Assembly: GCA_900708905.1 (NCBI GenBank) | Contig: CAADRB010000033.1 | Location: 413,174 to 477,173, forward strand | Source of the DNA: Hymenolepis diminuta | Taxonomy: Eukaryota; Platyhelminthes; Cestoda; Cyclophyllidea; Hymenolepididae | DNA: 64,000 nucleotides | Reading direction: 5' to 3' | In this document: positions 1 through 12,808 of the stretch, piece by piece | Layout of the letters: each line of letters starts with the position of its first letter | Position numbering within the stretch: position 1 is the stretch's first letter | Translations under genes and position numbers: made by a program | The notes under the pieces: generated by a model | What the model was told of the DNA's origin: nothing | Databases searched by the model: none | Seen by the model: only the letters and a program-made list of their open reading frames with translations

Positions 1-2
1 AT

Positions 3-251
3 TTATTGGCTGAGATGCATAGAATTTTACAGAGGCTACAATCTGTTGATTCACAGTATCATGAAAATGAGAGAGAAGACAGTTCCTCCACAACTATTAT
101 CCGAGAAAAGGAATTTGACATAGAGCAGTTCCATACTTATAATCGGAAACGCTCTACAGAACTTCCGATCATCGCTGGTGATTCCAACTCTGAACGAGAA
201 AAAGAAGCGGCCCCAACAGGCTCCCTTCACGTAATAACAAATACTTATTAA
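3..251 (+). CDS. C-terminal exon of an unidentified protein (5' part outside window)
   Basis: The frame is open from the left edge to a TAA at 249-251, giving about 82 residues. The segment is rich in charged and polar residues and starts with a probable helix (AEMHRILQRLQS). It then runs through acidic and Ser-rich sequence (NEREDSSSTT) to a tail ending in VITNTY. There is no membrane segment or recognisable domain. Codon use and composition look like real coding sequence and unlike random ORFs of the region, but no family is recognised. The last four codons (240-251) lie inside the 1.2 kb direct repeat that begins at 240, so the natural C-terminus could have been altered by that duplication. 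It is probably the cytoplasmic or regulatory tail of a larger protein; this is inference. Confidence 0.42.
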   Translation, partial: LLAEMHRILQRLQSVDSQYHENEREDSSSTTIIREKEFDIEQFHTYNRKRSTELPIIAGDSNSEREKEAAPTGSLHVITNTY

Positions 252-1423
252 TCACAGTACGAAAAAGAATCGAAATTTGCCTGTGAAAACGAATCAGATT
301 TATTAGAGCATCGAGAAGATTGTATTATACCATTGTCTTTAGGAAGAATAAACAGTGCTTATTAACTACACAACTTCGATTAAAGGCGCATACCATAAAT
401 ATACGTATACACGCGACAATGGTGCAGGTATTAATGCTGTAAACCGTCTCTTCATATCAAGGTAAGCACCATAATATCATTACATGAAAAGAAATTCAGT
501 GTATGTCAGTCAATTGCCACCTCATGAGAGTAGTAATCAATTATCCTCGGTTGTATAGGTAGGAAAATACTTATAGTATAGTCTGTAAATAATATTATAG
601 ACTACCATCCTCCAACGAATGTTTTCATTACTGCAATTTCTATGTTAAATTTATATTCCATTTGCTGCAATCAATAAAAATTAATACCCGACTTCACTTT
701 CAGGAAGATAGACTATTCTGTGATGTACTAGCACTGATAAATCTAATCACTCCAAACTGTGGACTGTACTAAGCAATTTATTCATGTGCAAATATCGATT
801 GACACTCATCCTAAGTGATTTCTGACTGACTGATTTTTAGGGGCAGTGCACACAAAAATTGGACGTATTTTAAAGGAAGCCAGGAGGACGAAAGATGAGA
901 CCCTCAAGTTCCTTGGAATTAATTTCAAATAGATGTCACTTCTTCCATTCACTACTTGCTTTTGATGTGGGAACGAATTTTATATCCTTTCGTGTTCTTA
1001 GGCTCGTGAAAAGTGAATGTAAGACAAATTTGCAAGCTTCTTTTTGCATGGCTGTCAATAAGAATGTTTGTTTATTTTATCTGTGAATTTTTTGGAATCG
1101 TGGTTTTCGTTCTACAGCGGTCACGAGTTAGGGCCCAAGTAAACTTCGACTTCCGGCTGATAGCGGAAATCTGATAACAGAGTTGCATGCCCCCCAGCAG
1201 AAATTGCACAACAAAATCCTTTGCGAAGGGGATGGCAGGTAGGAAGGTTAGGCAGGACTAAATGTTTCATTTTACGAATNNNNNNNNNACGAATTTATAT
1301 AGTGCCTACTTCCGATTAAAATGGTTTTGTAAGCCTGCAAACTTGAGTCATTTATTTTCCATCAATGGTGTCCCATTTGCTTAATAGCTGAGATGTGTTC
1401 AACTTCTATCCCTTGCTGTTTCA
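240..1423 (+). repeat. 1.2 kb direct repeat, copy 1 (mate at 12809-13977)
   Basis: From AATACTTATTAATCAC at 240 to CTTGCTGTTTCA at 1423 the sequence matches 12809-13977 almost base for base, with differences seen only near the two ends and at the N gap. The offset is 12569 before the gap and 12554 after it. There are no terminal inverted repeats, no poly-A tail and no protein-coding capacity apart from an identical 63-codon chance ORF in both copies. This could be a recent segmental duplication or an assembly duplication. Confidence 0.95.
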
Positions 1424-2012
1424 GATCCATTTAATCCATATTATCACTATTTTCTGAAATTAAAATAAACATGGACAATAATTTGCCGCTATATTTTGCA
1501 GCGTTTCTGTAAATAAATTGTGAATCTTCCTGCAAATAGACCATGAATTAGAATAAATAATGTCAATATTAGTTATTTAAACATTTCAAATAGGCAGTGG
1601 TTCGGTTTTCATTATTATTTCCGTAAAGTTCAAAGATTGTTATTGCACCAACTTCAAATATTATTTCTATGAATATATCTAAAATACTCTTTATAAGTAA
1701 TCAGATTTTTGGAATATAACTGGGAAGGTTATAATCAGTTAATGTAAAATTCTTCAATTCTTTTCATTTAATAATTTGTTAAAATTTTATATTAATATGT
1801 TAACAGTTAGTCATTAATTTGCATATATTTTATTTTATATATATTATTCATTTTAGATTGTTTTACGAAGTCGCTATGGTTTAGAGATATATTATTGGTT
1901 TTTCTATTGGTACAATCAATTTTGCCTCTCTTTGGCTGCACCCAATCAGACAGTTTACTTAGTTATCGATGCTGTTTTCATTTAGGTTTCATTGAGTTAT
2001 GCATTACTGCAA
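252..2012. other. Intergenic region, no gene seen
   Basis: Non-coding sequence between the first gene's stop and the LRR gene's start. It consists mostly of direct-repeat copy 1, then AT-rich sequence from 1424. A 73-bp stretch at 1118-1190 (starting GGTCACGAGTTAGGG and containing TAGCGGAAAT) recurs diverged at 14820-14890. I see no convincing promoter element immediately before 2013. Confidence 0.6.
1280..1288. other. Assembly gap (9 N)
   Basis: Nine Ns. The 6 bp before the gap (ACGAAT, 1274-1279) are the same as the 6 bp after it (1289-1294). The uninterrupted second repeat copy has this hexamer once, at 13843-13848. The gap therefore probably represents zero missing bases and adds 15 spurious positions. 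Confidence 0.95.
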
Positions 2013-4113
2013 ATGAATCATATTAATTTAGTTAAAGTAAGTGCCATGTTAATCCATTATTAATTTATCTTATCTTCAGGTACTTGTTGTAGCTGCAGCA
2101 TTTCAGTCTGTTCTGTTACCCGCATTTTGTTCAAATTCTCGTAAGCTCCCCATTAAATGCAATCTTCAACTTGAAGAGAAGGATGTAAAAATAAGCAAAT
2201 ATCTCCTAAAGAACCTTTCAGAAAACTGCACTGATATTTCTATAATTTCTATTGACGCCATATGTCGGATTATTGATATTGATGCGTTCCAAGGATTCCC
2301 ACAGCTGACGTCCCTTACTATACGGTCTAATTTATCGACTGTGGAAAACTACCAGTGGTTGCAAGGACTTGAGACATTGGAAAACCTCAATCTTTCTCAC
2401 TGTAACATTGAATTTCTTAATACTGCAGGATTCACCTCAGGATTTCCCAATCTTCGAATTGTCGATCTCAGTCATAATGTTATGTCATACATCTTCTTGC
2501 CTTTCCTATTTAGTACTCCAAAACTTGAACAGCTCGATCTTTCATCTAACTCCTTTAAAAATTTCCCCGACATATCTTCTCCCATTCTCTCTGTAAATAT
2601 TGTAAATAACCCTCTCCAATGCACCTGCACAAATGTCGAATTACAAAATCGTCGTACTTTCTTGACTCTTGGATATACTTGTGGTCTGTCTCCTTGTCCC
2701 TACTATCTGAGTTTTTATACCCCCGTTTCAACCCAAAATATTTCCCTTCTTGTTTCTCAAAAGTTCAATATCTCTTGTCGCGTTAATGCATCAAGCAACA
2801 TTAAATTGGGCATCTTTTCTCCTCTCGGATTCATACCTGGTCCTTCATATGATGCTAATTCGAATGGGTCATTCCAGTCCACTTACCAATACACCGTACT
2901 CCCTGTACAACGCTCAATACATATAATCCTTCAAAGGTCAGAGTCGTCATTATTTGCAACGATTGATTATGCTCGAGGCCATCATGCTGGCGTATGGCGG
3001 TGCGCCGCCCTTTCTGAAGGTGGCCTTGTCCTAGACAACCGGATCTATCTCGTCAAGACCAGTACGGGTGTTAAAAAACTCTTTTTCCACACTACAATCC
3101 TTGGTCTCTTTGTCATGGCTATTACGCTTGTTCTTGGACTCATTGTTGGTGGAATTCGGTATCTAATTGAAACTGACTGCTTTAGACAACCTCAGAAACA
3201 TAAATATGTCGTGCGACCTCTAATTGGTATTATTCCCGTTCCAGCTATTGGTCCTATTGATGCAACATTTGTTGAAGACATCCCGATTGATCAGAGAATT
3301 TGTCCCTCGTGTATGGCAAAGTCCTTTTTCTTCTGCGGCTACTGCAATGATCATCACTTTTTCTCCAATTTTGAGATGAGACAAAGTGAAGACGCTATGC
3401 CAGTGATCCCGCCTCCCCCTTATAATCAACAACTACCTAATAATGCCATCATTGATACGTCAGGCTTCCTAAATGGTAATGAGGAAAAAAGGGAGAATGA
3501 GGATAAAATTGAGTGCATTGAAGTGATCATTCCGAATAATAATCGACAAAACTCTCAAAAAAATGTTATTAATTATGCCTTCCCCTCCGAATTCTGCCAT
3601 TGTCATCATTTTGAAGTTCGTTTTACGAATGATGGTGAGATGCAAACTTCAGCTGCGCTTCGGGATGTGAAGTTGATTTGTCAAGATGAACAGTTGGCTC
3701 AAGAGTATACGGAAGTGTTGGAAAGACTCCAAGCAGCTGCCAAATCAAATGATCCTGCTACGTTCAAAGTCCGTCTGGATGAATTCCGTGAACGGTTGGT
3801 TCATGACGTTGGTAGGAGAGTGAGAGTTGCGCGGGAAGAGATTGTAGCATTCACAGAACGATCAGTAAGATCTGTAGCACGTCTGCGGAACCAAGGAGGT
3901 GTTGTAGTGCAGTTTATGAAAGCTGGACTCTCCCAAGTTCGAGATGGAATGAGAAGTGTTGCGGAAATGTGTGCTGGAGGATCGGGTGAGAGTACTGAAA
4001 GTGTTACTGATGCTATGGAGACTATTGGGCAATCAATATCTGTGGTCAGTATTTATAAAGACGAGACTACCAGGAAACCGAAAGAGAGATTTGTCTCATA
4101 CTTTAGGTTCTGA
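2013..4113 (+). CDS. LRR-Ig single-pass transmembrane receptor-like protein
   Basis: Spliced CDS join(2013..2036, 2080..4113), 685 residues. Exon 1 encodes MNHINLVK; the 43-bp intron has GTAAGT and TTATCTTCAG ends. Joining the exons gives a signal peptide (MNHINLVKVLVVAAAF continuing to about residue 25), and an in-frame TAG at 1983 precedes the ATG. Leucine-rich repeats lie at about residues 80-180 (LENLNLSHCNIEFL, LRIVDLSHNVM, LEQLDLSSNSF). They are followed by a cysteine-containing cap (NPLQCTCTNV, about 184) and an Ig-like domain (ISCRV at about 236 to GVWRCAAL at about 311, Trp in place of the usual Tyr). Several N-glycosylation sequons are present, and one membrane segment lies at about 345-370. 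The tail holds a Cys-rich cluster (CPSC, CGYC), PPPPY at about 451-455 (a potential WW-domain ligand) and a charged helical region at about 545-615. The architecture resembles invertebrate LRR-Ig adhesion or signalling proteins; the ligand is unknown. Confidence 0.82.
2037..2079 (+). other. 43-bp phase-0 intron of the LRR-Ig gene
   Basis: The donor AAA|GTAAGT and the acceptor TTATCTTCAG|GTA fit consensus, and joining across it completes a signal peptide. A very short first intron like this occurs in several compact or helminth genomes. Confidence 0.75.
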
Positions 4114-7100
4114 TCAAGTTTTCTGCTTCCCTTCCCCTATCACCATCACCAATTGTCTTTCGGAGTCTTTCTGATGAAGGGTTGACCGTTGACATGCAAG
4201 CGACTGGATTCGTTGTGTGCAGCAAGACTTTTCTGTTTTTAAACCAACACGTTTCTTCCGTGAAAGTCCCATTCTTTTTTAACTATTTACTATTTCTTAA
4301 AAATGAATTGCCCTTGTGTTTGTGGGTATGATGTTGAAGGGGGAATTTATGATCGATTAATTAGTAAAGCAGCGGGTTTGATATGATACTGTGACTAGGA
4401 GACGTAAGAGAGCATCAGATTAGGGGCACGTGGGAATTGTATCTGTCCTTTGTGAACTTTATGCGCATGACTGTAATTGGGACTTAGCCATTGTGAGCAA
4501 TAGGTAATAAGATGTGGAAATTTTGCGATATACCCTTAAGGAAGATGAGATTTAGAAGCTAATGAAGTGCATTTATAGTGGGTCTGGTGTCTACGAGTAG
4601 ATTTTTTTCCAAAGCTAAAGGAAAAACAAGTCGTCAATCAGTCCTTCTAGTAGACCGTCTACTACTAAGAATATTTAAGAGGTGGTTAGCATCTAGGGTA
4701 TCGGATTTCCCCTAGGTATTTTTTAAGTCATAGGTTTCGTTTTCTACCAATTTTCATTGCGTCAACAGGGTAGAAAGAGAAGGCAAAACAGTGGTAAGCA
4801 GAGTTTATTGGGAGAGGACTACGAACCACAAGGGGGTGGGAGTGCGTTTGTGTAGCGAAACCGATCTGATGCGCATATACATAGGTGTTTATTTTGGGGG
4901 ACAAATGTACTTTTAAGTAAAATGGAGACAGTCAGGAATGACAAAAGAATTAGAGTTTGTAGGTAGAGCCTTGGCAACGCACTTTGAGATTAATCAGCTG
5001 AAATAGATTGATTAAGATTCTAGGTTAAGCCTCGGCAACAATGATTGTCCCAACCCACTGGAAAGATGCATTTGGATCGATCGAGCTCGTTACTATCCCA
5101 GAACAAAAGTAACTTAACGGGAAATCGCAGAAAGGATTTCTTAAGACTTTATTTATGTTACATAGGCTGAAAAAATCAGAAGCAATCTGATCGGAAATCG
5201 AATCAAATATTTTTAATGAGCGCTAGCCAAACTCATAAGTTTCTTCCCTCATATAGTGGATTATTGATTACAGAATTTCTGCGCTTGCACCTGAATATGT
5301 AGGACCATTACTAAAGCAAGTTTCGGCTAACCACCCAGAAACTCAACTGCTAATTATCCCTTTCTATATAAGGAAACTTATTTTCTTATTTAAGCATAAT
5401 TGTTTGGTCTATTGGTTTTCGCCCTAGAGTGCGAGTAGTTGTAGCTTTATAAAACAACGTTACAGGAGTGATCTAGCTGCCCAATTTCAACTAATGCTAG
5501 TTATTCCCGATGGTCGAAACCCGTATATTTGATATACAGAGAGACTGGAAGGGACTTTATATTTTAGTCACTTCAATTAAATAATGATAAATGGCATGGA
5601 AAGCACCCATGGGGAGATGGCAGGGCGCGTTGTGTATGAGTAAAATATTGACCGGAGTGGTTGATAACCAATTAATATGTAGTCGGATGGTCTATGCATT
5701 TGTTTCTTATAATATGGGTAGTGTAGTGGTGCGATTTATTTTCGAAAGGCTGCGCATACCAATACTCCTTATGAGTTTAGTCAGTTACATTATTGCAGAC
5801 ATTGGTACGGAAATATTCTAGCAAAATATTACAATTTTTAGACTTCATTTACTATCTAGCTCAAGATACTTCACAAAGGAAAATGCGTGCATTTATGAAT
5901 AAAGTGAATATGCGAGATTGAGAAATTTTATTCGACACTTTAGGGCCGGTTTATTAGCCGTAACTGGATTTTAATCCGAGGTCAAAACGGTCGAAAAGGT
6001 CAGCTCATATACTCCCTATTCTCCTGTTGATCAGCCGTCTTATTTTTTATAGTTTCATTCGAATTGCAAAGATCAAGAAGACGCTGATGAAACGCGAAAA
6101 AGTGATAGGCCCTCAGAGCAGGTTATGTGCGATTTTGCAAGGACAAGATTCAAAATCAACTAAGGTCAATTCAAGGCTGCTATTAGGTCAATTTTTATTA
6201 TCTGAACTTTCGCTTTGTGTTTACGTATCTTTAACTTCAAGTCAATACAAGATTAAATAATACACTTCAAGATAATCTCAGGTTATTAAAATAATAAAAT
6301 CTATCATTTCCGAAGGGTTAGAAATGGGGCATTGGAAGTAGTTGTGCGGATGATATTTTTTTTACAAGAAAAATTTGACAACCTGACTTTCCTTTTTCCT
6401 GCTGTTATAATACTTGATAGAGAACTGTCTAATACAAGGAATTGTATACCTTTTCAGGACGGAACGGTTGAGGTCTTTTGAGTCGAAGCACAACCTACTC
6501 ACTTATCATTTCATTTCGATGACTAATTTACATTCTGAATAAGGTAAGCTAGAAGCTTTAAAATTGAAAGAAATCCAACTACTGTTCTAAGAATAGATAA
6601 TTTTGCTTAAAACTGCACCAATTTCAGCCATCAATTGAGACTATTTTATATTCATTTGAATACAATTTTGATATGCCGAATTCGGTGATGTTTTTCTCCC
6701 ATAAGTTCTAAGTTTCTCGAAAAATAGTAATACCAAAATACACCGAGTTGCAATGGAGAACCTCGGAAAACAATAGCAACTTTTGCCACCAATTTTCCTC
6801 ATTAATAACATTTCGTCGATACTTCATCACCATGATGATTTAAAAATCGGTAATACGATTGGAGTCTGTAGTGAAAAATAGAGTTCAACTGGAACATAAA
6901 AATGTGCGATAATCATGGGAAGGCACAATACTCGGTGGCTATTTACCTCTTTATTAGTAAAGTAAGTGCAAAATAATTATATATATTTGATGGAATAACT
7001 ATTGGATTTATTCAGCATACAGTTTTAACTTCTGATAATAATTCACTTTGATTGAAATAGTGTGCCAGTGCTCGTATCAAACTTCAACTTCGATAGGAAC

Positions 7101-10100
7101 AGGAGATCTGACATCACAGATGAGCCATATTAAGAAACCGGAGATGAAACACAAAACAATGGATTGCCACTCAGAGTAAACTGAATAAATGTGATAATAA
7201 GTCATGCTTGATTTTGCAAGAACACAAGCTCTGACTCGAGGTCAATACCCTTGTGCTAAGTCGTTAGCTCAAGTAGGTTATTGGATTAAAGCTTATAGTG
7301 CGTAAGAACTAACTCGGATCTCTGGGACCCTAATTATCAGTTGATTTTTTATCGATTACTCATCAACGAACAATGGGCGCGAAATCTGCAAAACGCCTTA
7401 TCGTACCCCAATAAATTCCCTTAATCACAGCCCGACTTGCTCTCGCTTAGTACGGGCGCTTTTCTCTTCCAAGTCCCAATACCTCCTCCCTCTCTAATCT
7501 CACAACTTTTGTCCAATGCATACTTAGTCTTCTCTTTTGGATCAAGTAAGCCTTAGATTATTTAAAGGTCATCTGAAGTTAAAACATTAAAATATCCCTT
7601 TCAAGATCTACAGCATCTTGAAGTGGGATAAAAGTGGAATTAGTAACTGTTTTTGAGCCTACATTTTTTCTGTTTTTTCACCATCAATTTAAAAAATGGC
7701 TTCATATTTTCTTCTTATGCTATAACACTTGCCAGAGAATTGTCTAATATTGAGAATTTTTCTGCCTTTACAGAGCGAATAAAGAAAATAAAGCGGATGA
7801 GGTTTTTGAAATAAATTATAATGAGGCCAACTATATTTCCTTAAGCTGTAATTTTAATGCCTCAATAGCGGAAATATTTCCATCTACAAGATCTATACCA
7901 TTCCCGACGATCACTTATCTCTCAGTTACGGAAAAACAACGATATTCTGATATGCCATAACGCAAATTCGGAGCCTTGAGAACAAAATAACTACCTTTGT
8001 CACCAATTTCCGGTAATTTAAACGTTAAATCAATTTTTCACGCAAAAAAGGTCTTAGCAATCGATAAAATGTTTGGGCTTTGCACTGAGAAGTGAACTGA
8101 ATCAGGTAAAGGAAGATAAAATACGATGAGGCAATGTTTTGTCCCAAATATGTGGAAGAGCAAACGAAGTGGATATAGGCGTGATTATTAGCAAAATAAA
8201 CACCAAAATGCAACGGAGAGTTGATAAAATTGCTTTCGAAATCCGTAAATTAGTTTTTTGCTTTTGTATAGCCTCAACTGCAGAATACTACGTGAATGCT
8301 GGACAAATTTGTTCACTCATGTGCTGATCACAGATAAACCGCTGATCTTAAAGGTAAACTCGTCTCGACTATTCCTAAAGTACCGGTATTTCAATGAATC
8401 ATTATTAAAATATAGTAAGATCGATCGAATTTGGTCAATAATCTATTAGGTCATTTTTAGTACATAAAATAAATGAGGCTGTCAGACAAAATAGATAATA
8501 AAATCTTCCATCATGTAAATCGATATCTTGTGCAATTTTACACAAAACTAAGTTGAAATAAATCTTAAAATCCTTAGGTATAAAAGATAAAGAGGTATCA
8601 ATCTCAAATCAAGCTGTAGAAAATCTTCACTATTTGTTCTCGAAATCACTCAACTTCACCCTCTCCCTCCATTTGTAGCTATTATATTGGCAATCATGTA
8701 TCTCAGTCACATTCTCATTCTTGACAATCATATAGAATATGTTTGGCCTAATAAATTTAAAATTTGATCTTAATGTTAAAATTATTAAGTTTTGTACATA
8801 TATTAAAGAATTCTTAACCTAAGACTTTGTAAATTCGACAGATTGGTCAAATCTGGTCAATTAAGATAATGAAGATCTTTAATTGGTTTATTAACTTAGA
8901 CGTCCCGTTTAAAATTATCAATATAAATCAATGTTTATTATATATCATATTAAACGAAAGTTCATAAAAGTCATTTCAAGGTGCTTGAACAAGTGCACTT
9001 ATGCTCCCAATTTTAAACAATGCCTGATTTGACATACCTTCCCTTCAACGATATGCAATTAGCGATATGGAATGATAAAAGTAATCGTTCAGGAGGTCTT
9101 GATGAGGATCCTATCTGTTTATGCAGCAATTGGACACAAAAGATGGCACGCTAAGAAACGACTGCATATATATTCTTATATTTAGTCCTTTTGATCATAA
9201 CGCCGTATCAAAGGGCTGGAGGATATGGCTGTCAATATAGCATCACCAGGGGGAAAGTGAAAATGTGAAATTTCGGTATTAAAACAAAGATTCCTATGTA
9301 GCTCTAGCAAAGGGTTACAATTGGTTACTTCTTGCCTTTAAGATTGAGATATTTGAGGCATTCCGTTTTGGTTTTGAATAGTAAACATTTCCATTCGATT
9401 ATATTTTCTCAATCCTGCATTTTACAAAATACTTAAAATAATCCAATGACAGAAGAAAGATTTTAAAAGATCGGGCAGTAACTAAGCTCCCATTTTATTA
9501 TTCCATAACTGTTTATTGCCATAAACTGTGATTTGCAGCTTGCACATTCCACTGCTTTGACTGCCATACCGAGGGAAGTGGTATTCCAGATGACATAGCT
9601 TAGTCCAGCATTTCTTCAGTGTTAAGTTTCATGGTTAGTCATTGAGCAGTGGTCTTTAACATACTGAACAAACTGGAAACTAACTGCTTCTATGAAGATA
9701 ATGTTTTTCGACAGCATATTTTTTAAGTTCTTCTCTTTTTAAAATGTTTCCCAAAGTGTCTTTATTCTTCAATAATTTTCTTGTTTATCTTTAAAACTTC
9801 CAAAAATATGATATTCAAGACAAATCATTTCATGTTTGTAGAACCTATCTTAGTTTTAATATATACTATTTGCAAAAAATATTTCCTTATCGAGAGGGAA
9901 ATGCATGTAGAGAACGTACTTTTGAGAAAAGGTCGGGCTACGGGCAATGAAAGGTTAGAGAAATTTGGGCAACTAGAACAAGGTATATTAATTAGAGTGA
10001 AACATGTATATATGTTGTCCTTAATGAAAGAGTCTTATTAGCATTTTGTAAAATATAATGATTATTGTAAAATTTTAATCGTGGGAACGTTTACTGTCTC

Positions 10101-12808
10101 TGGGTTCTGCCAACTAGTAGAAATGTGTACTATACTATTGACGTCGATTACCCCTTTTGACTGGGGTACAAATAACAAACTTGCTTGAAAAGACCGTTAC
10201 TGGAGCATCAATACTTTCATTTTCAATGGATTTATGAAGGTTATTAGTGCGAAGTTGCAAATTTTCATTTAAAAACCTTTGTTTAAGGGTTAAAAGTTGT
10301 CACCGGTTAATCGACCAGTTGAATGCAAACTTATAACATTTGGTTGAATGTTTTATATAGGAATATGTCCTTGTTTACTTTGAATTTTCAAATACATGTA
10401 ACAATTTCATTAAGTTACCCTGGCTCGTATCAACTAACCGTTCTCAGATGTTATATGAGACAAGTTAATAATTCCTCAACTCCTACAGTCAGAGTTTTTG
10501 GTAGGTTAGAAATGGATTTCAGGTGAGACAAAATCCTTTTGATGTCCTGACATATCTCGATTCACGCTTCAAGTCTTAACAACAAAATTGTACAATTCTT
10601 TGAGTTTAGATACTTACTCACGTTACAAATTGCAAACCTTGGCTTCGCGGTGGCACGACAAAAGACTTGCATGCTTTACCCATGCGAAGGTGTATGAATA
10701 AGGGAGCAGGCTTGAGATGTGAAACGAGAAAGGGAGTCAATAACAAGCAGGTAATTGATTTGGGATTGGCAGCACTATGTTGACAATAGTTTCCTAAGGG
10801 GAAAGGTTCAATTTGTGATGCTCAATCTTCTCCATGTGATTTTCGAGATTCATGAGTGCCGTAATATCTATGATATTCAGAGCTTATTGACCTCTGATCC
10901 AACTCCGTAATTGGATTTGTGTGTGTATTTTACAGTCAATAGCAAGAAGCGAAAAATTCATAATAGCACGATTTCCTATTGTTTGACACAATGAATAATA
11001 GTCATATATAGCATTTACAACAAAACCTTAAAGTATTTCAGTTCTTGATTATCTGCATTACATTAAGCCAGTAAGTACATAGACAGATTTCAAGGGTAAG
11101 CAACTAAAGAGGAAGGAATCGAAATTGTTAATATGAAATTATGCATTGGCTTTATTATCTACTTTAAAAGCACATATAAAGAAAGAAAGATGAAGACATT
11201 CGCTATTTTGTATTATGAAAAAGAATTAAGAGAGCTTAGCAGAAGGTACCACTGTTTCTCATTTAATACTGAACAATAGGCGCAGCATTGACCTATAGTA
11301 ATTCGACTTATCATATAAATTACCTGAACTTTTATAATTCCATAAAAAGCCACTTGACTGACTTAACATATTCTTCCAGAGTTCAAAACAGTTGAAAATT
11401 CTGACTTTAAGTAGTGGATTATTTCAGGAAAGGTTACATCGTATCATAAGTTTTATTAGATGGAAGTGTTGACGCAAAGTTTTATCTAGTTTCTCTATTT
11501 CTCAATCTCATAGTTTAGGTTGAGTTTTAAAGTGCTATTGTAGAATAATTAAATTTAGAGCTTTAACGTCCTACACACGAACGACAATCATGTGAAATGT
11601 CCTGCAGAGGAAGCTTATAAAGACGCCATTATTGATAAATGTTACATTTTTCAAACAGTTCACCTGAACCATTTCTTGTACACTTTGACGAAGTAGTACC
11701 GTGTGTTGAGGTCTTTAATAATAATAAAAGTATTATTAGTATTATTGGATAAACTCCTCTATAGTAAAGTAAGCCTCATTTTCGTTATATGAAGATACAT
11801 GGCATGATCAATAAGCCCTGATATAACAGATATGCATTCATCCCAAAATCTTGTAGTCAGCCTATAAGGCTTGAACATTATGAGTTCCATAGCGAACTAT
11901 GCGAACTTTAGCTACTTTTATCTTCTCTAGATGATCCCGCTTAATTCATTTTTCTGGTAATATAATGATGTAAATTTAAGCACAATTAAAAACAAGAGTT
12001 GTACGTTCCCTGATTCTAGCCAAAATTCATCCTATATATTTAACATAGTATGTTCATATGACTAATTGTTAACGGTGCGAATTTAAAACAGATAATCAGA
12101 AAATGTTTTGCTATATGTCGCACAGACAATTTAAACACTAATTATGAATAATATGGAACCTTTATAATTCCAGAGTACGGTGGAAGACAGAATAGCAGAC
12201 TATATCAAGACTTGTCAGTGAAAATTTCCCAATTTCAATAAATAGAGGGAATAGAATGCACGAGTTCAATACTCTTTTATGTGGTTCCACCGAACAAAAA
12301 ACTTGATCACGAGTGAAAACGGTCGATGAAAAAATGTATTTTTATGATGAGCTGGGGTGCTACTCTTCCAAGGATGAGTGATGGAAAATAATTCTCTTCC
12401 ATGGGCTCAGAAATCAACTTATATTTCCAAAATATAAATAGGTGAGCGAAAATACAAGAAAATGGTCCTGAATCAATAAATCGGAGTGGGTAGAAACTAT
12501 TAATAAGAGATAAACAAAAATAACCTAAGTTAGTGTTATTCTGATGTTTGTATTTTGGTGCTATTGACAACCGATTAAACAAACATGGAGGCCAGTAAAT
12601 AACATATGCGATTAAGAAGTGGCTAAATTCAAAGTGGAAAATTTCAGAAAATGTGATTACCACGATGTTGTTCAAAACCAGAAATCCAGGCATGGCAGTG
12701 CAAACTATCAGAAGAGTGATCTAAACATCATCAAATTTCAGTGAGGTAGATAAACTAATTCTAAAGTTTTTATTTTAAAGTTAAATTAAATCTTTTAGGA
12801 ATATGATG
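4114..12808. other. Gene-empty AT-rich intergenic region
   Basis: I found no ORF with protein-like composition on either strand. The first few hundred bases are presumably the 3'UTR of the LRR-Ig gene; the first AATAAA I noticed downstream is near 5900. The longest ORF (128 codons, minus, 12307-12693) looks random. No intact transposon ORF, rRNA or tRNA was recognised. Confidence 0.55.

Noticed and set aside
895..1086. 63-codon ORF repeated identically at 13464-13655
   Set aside because: The identity comes from duplication of the whole 1.2 kb DNA segment, not from selection on a protein.
12307..12693. 128-codon minus-strand ORF, the longest ORF in the left intergenic region
   Set aside because: Rich in Phe, Ile, Leu and His as expected of reversed AT-rich DNA; no domain, no splice context, no paralogue.
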